From: Thermoproteaceae archaeon
GTDB lineage: Archaea; Thermoproteota; Thermoprotei; Thermoproteales; Thermoproteaceae
Assembly (NCBI GenBank): GCA_015521775.1
Contig: WANN01000002.1
Coordinates: 62,001 to 126,000 of the forward strand
Direction: 5' to 3'
DNA: 64,000 bases
Every line of letters begins with the position of its first letter. Positions within the stretch are counted from its first letter, which is position 1. The notes below the pieces were generated by a model. That model had not been told where the DNA came from and did no database searches. It saw only the letters and a list, made by a program, of their open reading frames with translations. Of the stretch, positions 60,029 to 64,000 are shown in pieces. Position numbers and translations under genes: made by a program.

Positions 60029-61468
60029 TTACCCGGGCAGCTTCAGGTCGCCGAACACCGCCAGGGATATGGCCAACGCGATGGCAATTATCACGAGTAG
60101 CGATATGGCGTACGCGAGCACGGCCCTGTGGGCCCCTATCTCGGCGAACTTCCTGAAGTTCGTGACCAGCCCTATCGAGAAGAACGTGAGGAGGAAAAAT
60201 AGCTGCCTGAACACGTTGGCCTCTGCGGTGATCAGCTTGCTCGAGGATACAGCGGCCTCATAGGGAAGGAACCATATGAAGGAGTAGATTATGATCCAGG
60301 TGGCTATGTACCCAATGACGAACTTGGGGAAGCGGAACCACAGCTCGGTTGGGGGCACCCTCTCGCCGGGCCTCGCCTCGACTCTGTACACCCAGTACAC
60401 GGCCAGTATGAAGGCCATGAGGCCTATCCATATGTCTATGAATATCTTGTTGGTGACCGCTGTGGCCAGTATCCAGCCCTCGTACTGTGGCGCCTTGGCC
60501 TTTATCAGGGCGTCCACTATGGCCCCGCTGGCCGCCGCGGCGCCATCGGTCTTGACCGAAAGGCCCATCCAGGCGCCTGCAGCGAAGGGCGCGTGGGCCA
60601 GGTTCGCCGCGGCTACGAAGGGCAGTATCACCAGCTCCACGACCGCAAATATGACTATTATCGACGAAATGGTCACGGGTATTATGGCGGGGGCCCTTAT
60701 GGCGGCCGCTGTGGCTATGGAGGCGGATACGCCGCAGACGCCTACCCCCGACGCCAACACCATGGACCACTGCCTGTCGAGGCCCACCTTCCTCGATATT
60801 ATGTAGGCCACAGGCCAGAATATTATGTAGGCGGCGAATATGGCCACGAGGCTCCTCACCACGATCTCGGCCGCCACGCCGACGGCAGTTATCGTCTTGG
60901 CTCCCACGACTGCGCCGAGGAGGACGATGGCCGTCTTGATATACCACTCCGGCCTGGCCGCCACCTCGAGGGGCCTGGGCAACTTTTTGGCCAGGTTGCC
61001 TATGATGAGGCCGAGCACAAGGGCGAAGATGTACCCGGCCTCCCCTGTCAGGGAGAGGCCCCAAGAAATGCCGTAGTTTCCCCACTTGTCGGGGGTGGCT
61101 GCAACCACCGCGTAGTGTCCCGCCACCCAGCACGCGTATGCCAGCCAGAAAATTGCCGTGTACCCCACAGCGAACGCCCTTGCGCTGTGCCCCATGGCCC
61201 TCGCCGCAATGGTCGTTATGGCGAGGGTGACCAGGTAGAGGAGGAAGAGGCCCGCTATGCCCGGTAACCACGCGTAGTTCTTACTTACCGGCTTCAGAAT
61301 TTCGGCTGGGTCTATCCACACGGCGGTCTTGGCGGCCCAGCCGAGCACGTCGGCCACGAAGCCCGAGGGGAGGGCCAGCAGGAATATCAGCATGCCGAGC
61401 CACAGAGCCCACCAGTCCTCCTTCTTCCACAGCGACGACCAGTCTATCTTGCGCTCGCCGCCCGGCAT
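60029..61468 (-). CDS. YeiH/UPF0324-type membrane transporter (putative sulfate exporter family)
   Basis: 479 aa with about twelve hydrophobic segments. VLASGVGVCGVSASIATAAA is the family signature; WYIKTAIVLLGAVVGAKTIT and FRQLFFLLTFFSIGLVTNFR follow. Members are annotated as putative sulfate or sulfonate exporters; evidence is thin. In an organism with DsrAB, movement of oxidised sulfur compounds fits. Minus-strand TATA near 61485 (atatgtatatatatac). Confidence 0.82.
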   Translation of the reverse strand: MPGGERKIDWSSLWKKEDWWALWLGMLIFLLALPSGFVADVLGWAAKTAVWIDPAEILKPVSKNYAWLPGIAGLFLLYLVTLAITTIAARAMGHSARAFAVGYTAIFWLAYACWVAGHYAVVAATPDKWGNYGISWGLSLTGEAGYIFALVLGLIIGNLAKKLPRPLEVAARPEWYIKTAIVLLGAVVGAKTITAVGVAAEIVVRSLVAIFAAYIIFWPVAYIISRKVGLDRQWSMVLASGVGVCGVSASIATAAAIRAPAIIPVTISSIIVIFAVVELVILPFVAAANLAHAPFAAGAWMGLSVKTDGAAAASGAIVDALIKAKAPQYEGWILATAVTNKIFIDIWIGLMAFILAVYWVYRVEARPGERVPPTELWFRFPKFVIGYIATWIIIYSFIWFLPYEAAVSSSKLITAEANVFRQLFFLLTFFSIGLVTNFRKFAEIGAHRAVLAYAISLLVIIAIALAISLAVFGDLKLPG

Positions 61469-61594
61469 AACGTATATATATACATATCGATAAAAATCGT
61501 AATGGTATATGAAAAACTTTCATAAAACGCAAAGTATATTTCCCCATATAAATATCACAACAAATAACCTACCTACAGCGGAACCGAAGTACTG

Positions 61595-61954
61595 TCAACG
61601 TGAGTGTTGTTGTCTGTCCCCATCCCTGCGGAGCACCCTGTACGCGTTCACGCCTATGAATAGCCCGAAGAGACCCATGACCAGCATGACCGCGAGGCCC
61701 AACGCCACAAATATGGGGAAAAGCGACAGGTACCTTGCCAACCTCCCGATATCCACCAACGCGTAGTATGCTAGGATCATGCCGTATGCGGCCATGGGCA
61801 TTGTGAGGCCCACGTTCCTCTCGGTCCTGCTCAGGGGAGCAAAGCCGTAGGCCAGGCCGCCGATTAGGGGGCCCACCACGATACCGTACACAGGTATCTG
61901 TACCAGCGCCAGCGTGATGGCCAGAGCAAGCCCGTACCTAGCCCAGAGCCTCAT
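61595..61954 (-). CDS. Small membrane protein
   Basis: 119 aa with three or four hydrophobic helices (ARYGLALAITLALVQIPVYG, MAAYGMILAYYALVDIG, FPIFVALGLAVMLVMGLFGL) and a basic tail RVLRRDGDRQQHSR. It overlaps the penicillin-acylase gene end by 17 bases on the same strand, so the two may be one operon. No family recognised; possibly a membrane partner of the hydrolase. Confidence 0.65.
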   Translation of the reverse strand: MRLWARYGLALAITLALVQIPVYGIVVGPLIGGLAYGFAPLSRTERNVGLTMPMAAYGMILAYYALVDIGRLARYLSLFPIFVALGLAVMLVMGLFGLFIGVNAYRVLRRDGDRQQHSR

Positions 61955-64000
61955 ATCTGCCGGATGCCCATAGGTCCAACATAGAGGCGTAGCCCCCCGA
62001 GAGGGGGTCCCCGTCCTGTCCTCCCGGCAGCGACACGTAAAGCCCGCCGTCCGACATGTCAGCTATTATCCTAACGCTGGGACCAACAGTCACGTAGAGC
62101 CCGACCCTCGTCAGTTGGCCGGGGGCCACGTTAACGGTGAACCAGTTGCCGGGGGCCGGCATGGTGGGGTAATTCAGCTGGGGCAGCACGGCGCCGAGCG
62201 GGTGCTGCATCTGGTACCTGTTAAGCATTCCCCACCTGACGTCTGTGGCGTTTCTCACCGCGTCCACTAGGAGACGCACCGGGTCGCCGGTCCACTTGAC
62301 CGCGATTTGGTCGCCCTTGAGGGCCCTGGATATCAGCCTCTCGGTTACCTCCAGGGGCAGAAACGCCCAGTCAGTTATGTTGGCCTTGCGGAACCTGGCC
62401 CCCCATAGGGACAGATGAACGTTGAGCAGCGATGTGGCGTACAGCGTGGCCTCCCTTGAGTCGCCATCGAATTGGCATCCCCCCTCCATCCAGCGCCTCA
62501 GCGCGTCCATGCGTCCGCCCACGTCCTCGGGTCGCCCCGCGCGCCTGTACGCCTCTAGGAACATGGGGACGAAGTACCTGCAGGAGGCGTCAACGACGTC
62601 GTTCTGCATGGCCATAACTCTGTCCAGTGTTATGGGCCCCTCCTTTGCGGCCTCCTCGATCATTTCTACTATCCTCACGTACCTGTACCTGTCGGCCCAC
62701 CTCCACTGGAGGTACCTGCCCAGGTCAGCCACCTTGTTGTTGGCCGTGGCCACGTATGGGGGGTCCACCAACATTGTGGCCTTGGGGAGCCACGCCGAGC
62801 CGTTCCACTCTCCCTCGCCCGCAGAGCCGTTGAACGGCAAATAGCCCCCGTCCCTCAAGGGGAAGTAACCGCTGGCGAAGTACGCGATCCTCCCCTCCAC
62901 GTCTGCGTACACCACGTTCTGGGAAGGCACGACGAAGTGCCTCATGGCGTCCACGAACTCCTCTAGGCTCCTCGCCCTGTTAACGTAGTAGAACGCCACC
63001 GCCTCGAGCGTCGCCCCCATGCCAAGCCACCTCACGGCATACCTGTCCCCACCCCTCTCAATTACGGGTCCGTGGACCGTCTCAAACACCTCGAGGACCA
63101 CCTCCTCGCACGTGTCCGTGCAGACCCTTATGGTCTCCTCCCTCACAGACGGCTCCAGCCACCTGCCGCGGTACAGGTACCTGTCCCCATCCCACTCGTA
63201 GTAGTAGAAGTCCACCACGTCTATGCCCGTGTTTGTGAAGCCCCACGCTATCCGCGCGTTCCTGCCTATGACCACTAGGGGGACCCCGGACAAGGTAGCC
63301 CCATAGACGTCGAGTTTCCCGGGGACCGTGAGACGGGCCAGGAACCATATGGGGGGCGCTGAGAGCGTGAGGTGCGGGTCGTTGGCCAGTATGGGCTTGC
63401 CTGTGGCAGTGAGGTTGCCCCCGATGACCCAGCTGTTACTCATTGCGGGGCCCACGGCCCGCCTTACGGCCTCGTCCACCGAGCCCAGCCAGGCGAGCAG
63501 CTTGCCGGAGGGCGCCCTGACTATGGGGACGTTCAGCGGCCTCTCGAGGAGCTCCAGCTCCTGGAGCGCCTCAGCGCCATGCACGGCGAGGAACCTGGCC
63601 AGCTGTAGGTCCGTGAATCCTCCCGACAGGCCCCACGCCATCAGTTTGCCTATGGCTATACTGTCCTGGGGCCTCCACGGTTCGGGGCGTTTGCCCAACA
63701 CGAGGTATTCCAGTATGGGCGGGTTGGAGGCTATGTAGTCGTTGACCCCCCTGGCGTAGGCCTCCAGATACGCGGCAACGTCCGGGTACCTCTCCTTGAT
63801 GGCCCTCCACGTCTCCTCGGCGGCCAGATGCAGGCCGATCCTCCTGAAGAATTCGTCGGAGTCGAGCCCCGCCCTGCCCACGAGCTCGGACAGGGTGCCC
63901 ATGGCGATCCTCCTCATGACGTCCATCTGGAACATCCTCATGTAGGCGTGTATGTACCCCAACGTGTAGGCGAGCTCGGTCTCGTTACTGGCCGTTATGT
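61938..64000 (-). CDS. Penicillin acylase-family Ntn hydrolase (N-terminus beyond window)
   Basis: At least 687 aa, running off the right edge (codons above 63962 stay open: NETELAYTLGYIHAYMRMFQ). The N-terminal alpha-chain hallmark is LGYIHAYMRMFQMDVMRR. The autocatalytic cleavage site is AMSNSWVIGGNLTATG, where Ser becomes the N-terminal nucleophile of the beta chain, and KPILANDPHLTLSAPPIWF follows. These hydrolases cleave amides such as N-acyl-homoserine lactones, beta-lactams or capsular amides, and are exported or surface-bound; the signal peptide would lie beyond the window. Confidence 0.88.
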   Translation of the reverse strand, partial: ITASNETELAYTLGYIHAYMRMFQMDVMRRIAMGTLSELVGRAGLDSDEFFRRIGLHLAAEETWRAIKERYPDVAAYLEAYARGVNDYIASNPPILEYLVLGKRPEPWRPQDSIAIGKLMAWGLSGGFTDLQLARFLAVHGAEALQELELLERPLNVPIVRAPSGKLLAWLGSVDEAVRRAVGPAMSNSWVIGGNLTATGKPILANDPHLTLSAPPIWFLARLTVPGKLDVYGATLSGVPLVVIGRNARIAWGFTNTGIDVVDFYYYEWDGDRYLYRGRWLEPSVREETIRVCTDTCEEVVLEVFETVHGPVIERGGDRYAVRWLGMGATLEAVAFYYVNRARSLEEFVDAMRHFVVPSQNVVYADVEGRIAYFASGYFPLRDGGYLPFNGSAGEGEWNGSAWLPKATMLVDPPYVATANNKVADLGRYLQWRWADRYRYVRIVEMIEEAAKEGPITLDRVMAMQNDVVDASCRYFVPMFLEAYRRAGRPEDVGGRMDALRRWMEGGCQFDGDSREATLYATSLLNVHLSLWGARFRKANITDWAFLPLEVTERLISRALKGDQIAVKWTGDPVRLLVDAVRNATDVRWGMLNRYQMQHPLGAVLPQLNYPTMPAPGNWFTVNVAPGQLTRVGLYVTVGPSVRIIADMSDGGLYVSLPGGQDGDPLSGGYASMLDLWASGRYEALG

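Overview
The window looks like the chromosome of a GC-rich, hyperthermophilic crenarchaeon of the Thermoproteales, close to Thermoproteus, Pyrobaculum or Caldivirga. The main signs are dsrAB sulfite reductase genes of archaeal type, a PaREP1/PaREP8-family protein, tRNA genes with small introns at non-canonical positions, an apparent split tRNA half, a geranylgeranyl reductase, a GTP-type dephospho-CoA kinase, and many start codons about 22-28 bases after a TATA box (leaderless transcripts). All assignments come from reading the sequence; no database search was run.

Layout. 1-3.7 kb: a partial sugar-hydrolase-like gene, a glycosyltransferase, a glutamine-dependent asparagine synthetase and an intron-bearing tRNA-Thr. 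3.7-9.2 kb: a thioesterase, a tetrapyrrole methylase, dsrA-dsrB and a third dsr-operon gene, plus a decayed copy of the latter. 9.2-21.8 kb: acyl-CoA synthetase, sdhABCD, a HEPN/nucleotidyltransferase-like pair, a UROD-like enzyme, MaoC, NUDIX, a methylmalonate-semialdehyde-type dehydrogenase and malate synthase. 21.8-24.5 kb: accessory region with a broken DUF3800 gene, a relic CRISPR array, about 1.3 kb without genes, and the PaREP protein.

24.6-42.5 kb is the most unusual part: citramalate synthase-like protein, three Rieske proteins (one a fusion), two tandem ferritin-like diiron proteins, a HbpS/GlcG protein, four HAD proteins, a zinc alcohol dehydrogenase, a fumarylacetoacetase-family hydrolase, a PhoU-like regulator, a small ferredoxin, a two-gene phosphotransferase resembling phenylphosphate synthase, and LigAB-type extradiol dioxygenase. 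I infer an aromatic-compound pathway that combines ATP-dependent phosphorylation of the ring hydroxyl with oxygenation and ring cleavage. An AT-rich palindromic motif lies in front of both the phosphotransferase and the diiron genes.

42.5-64 kb: THEP1 NTPase, GlcD-type oxidase, an AAA ATPase, a coiled-coil nuclease, a doubly interrupted tRNA-Trp, an enolase-superfamily enzyme, a degenerate RNA-ligase-like protein, thioredoxin, MoeA, a methyltransferase, the 3' half of a tRNA-Gly(GCC), a sugar epimerase, a thioesterase, a broken ZIP transporter, dephospho-CoA kinase, TldD/PmbA, geranylgeranyl reductase, a 5-formyl-THF cyclo-ligase relative, a YeiH-type transporter and a penicillin-acylase-family gene cut by the window end.
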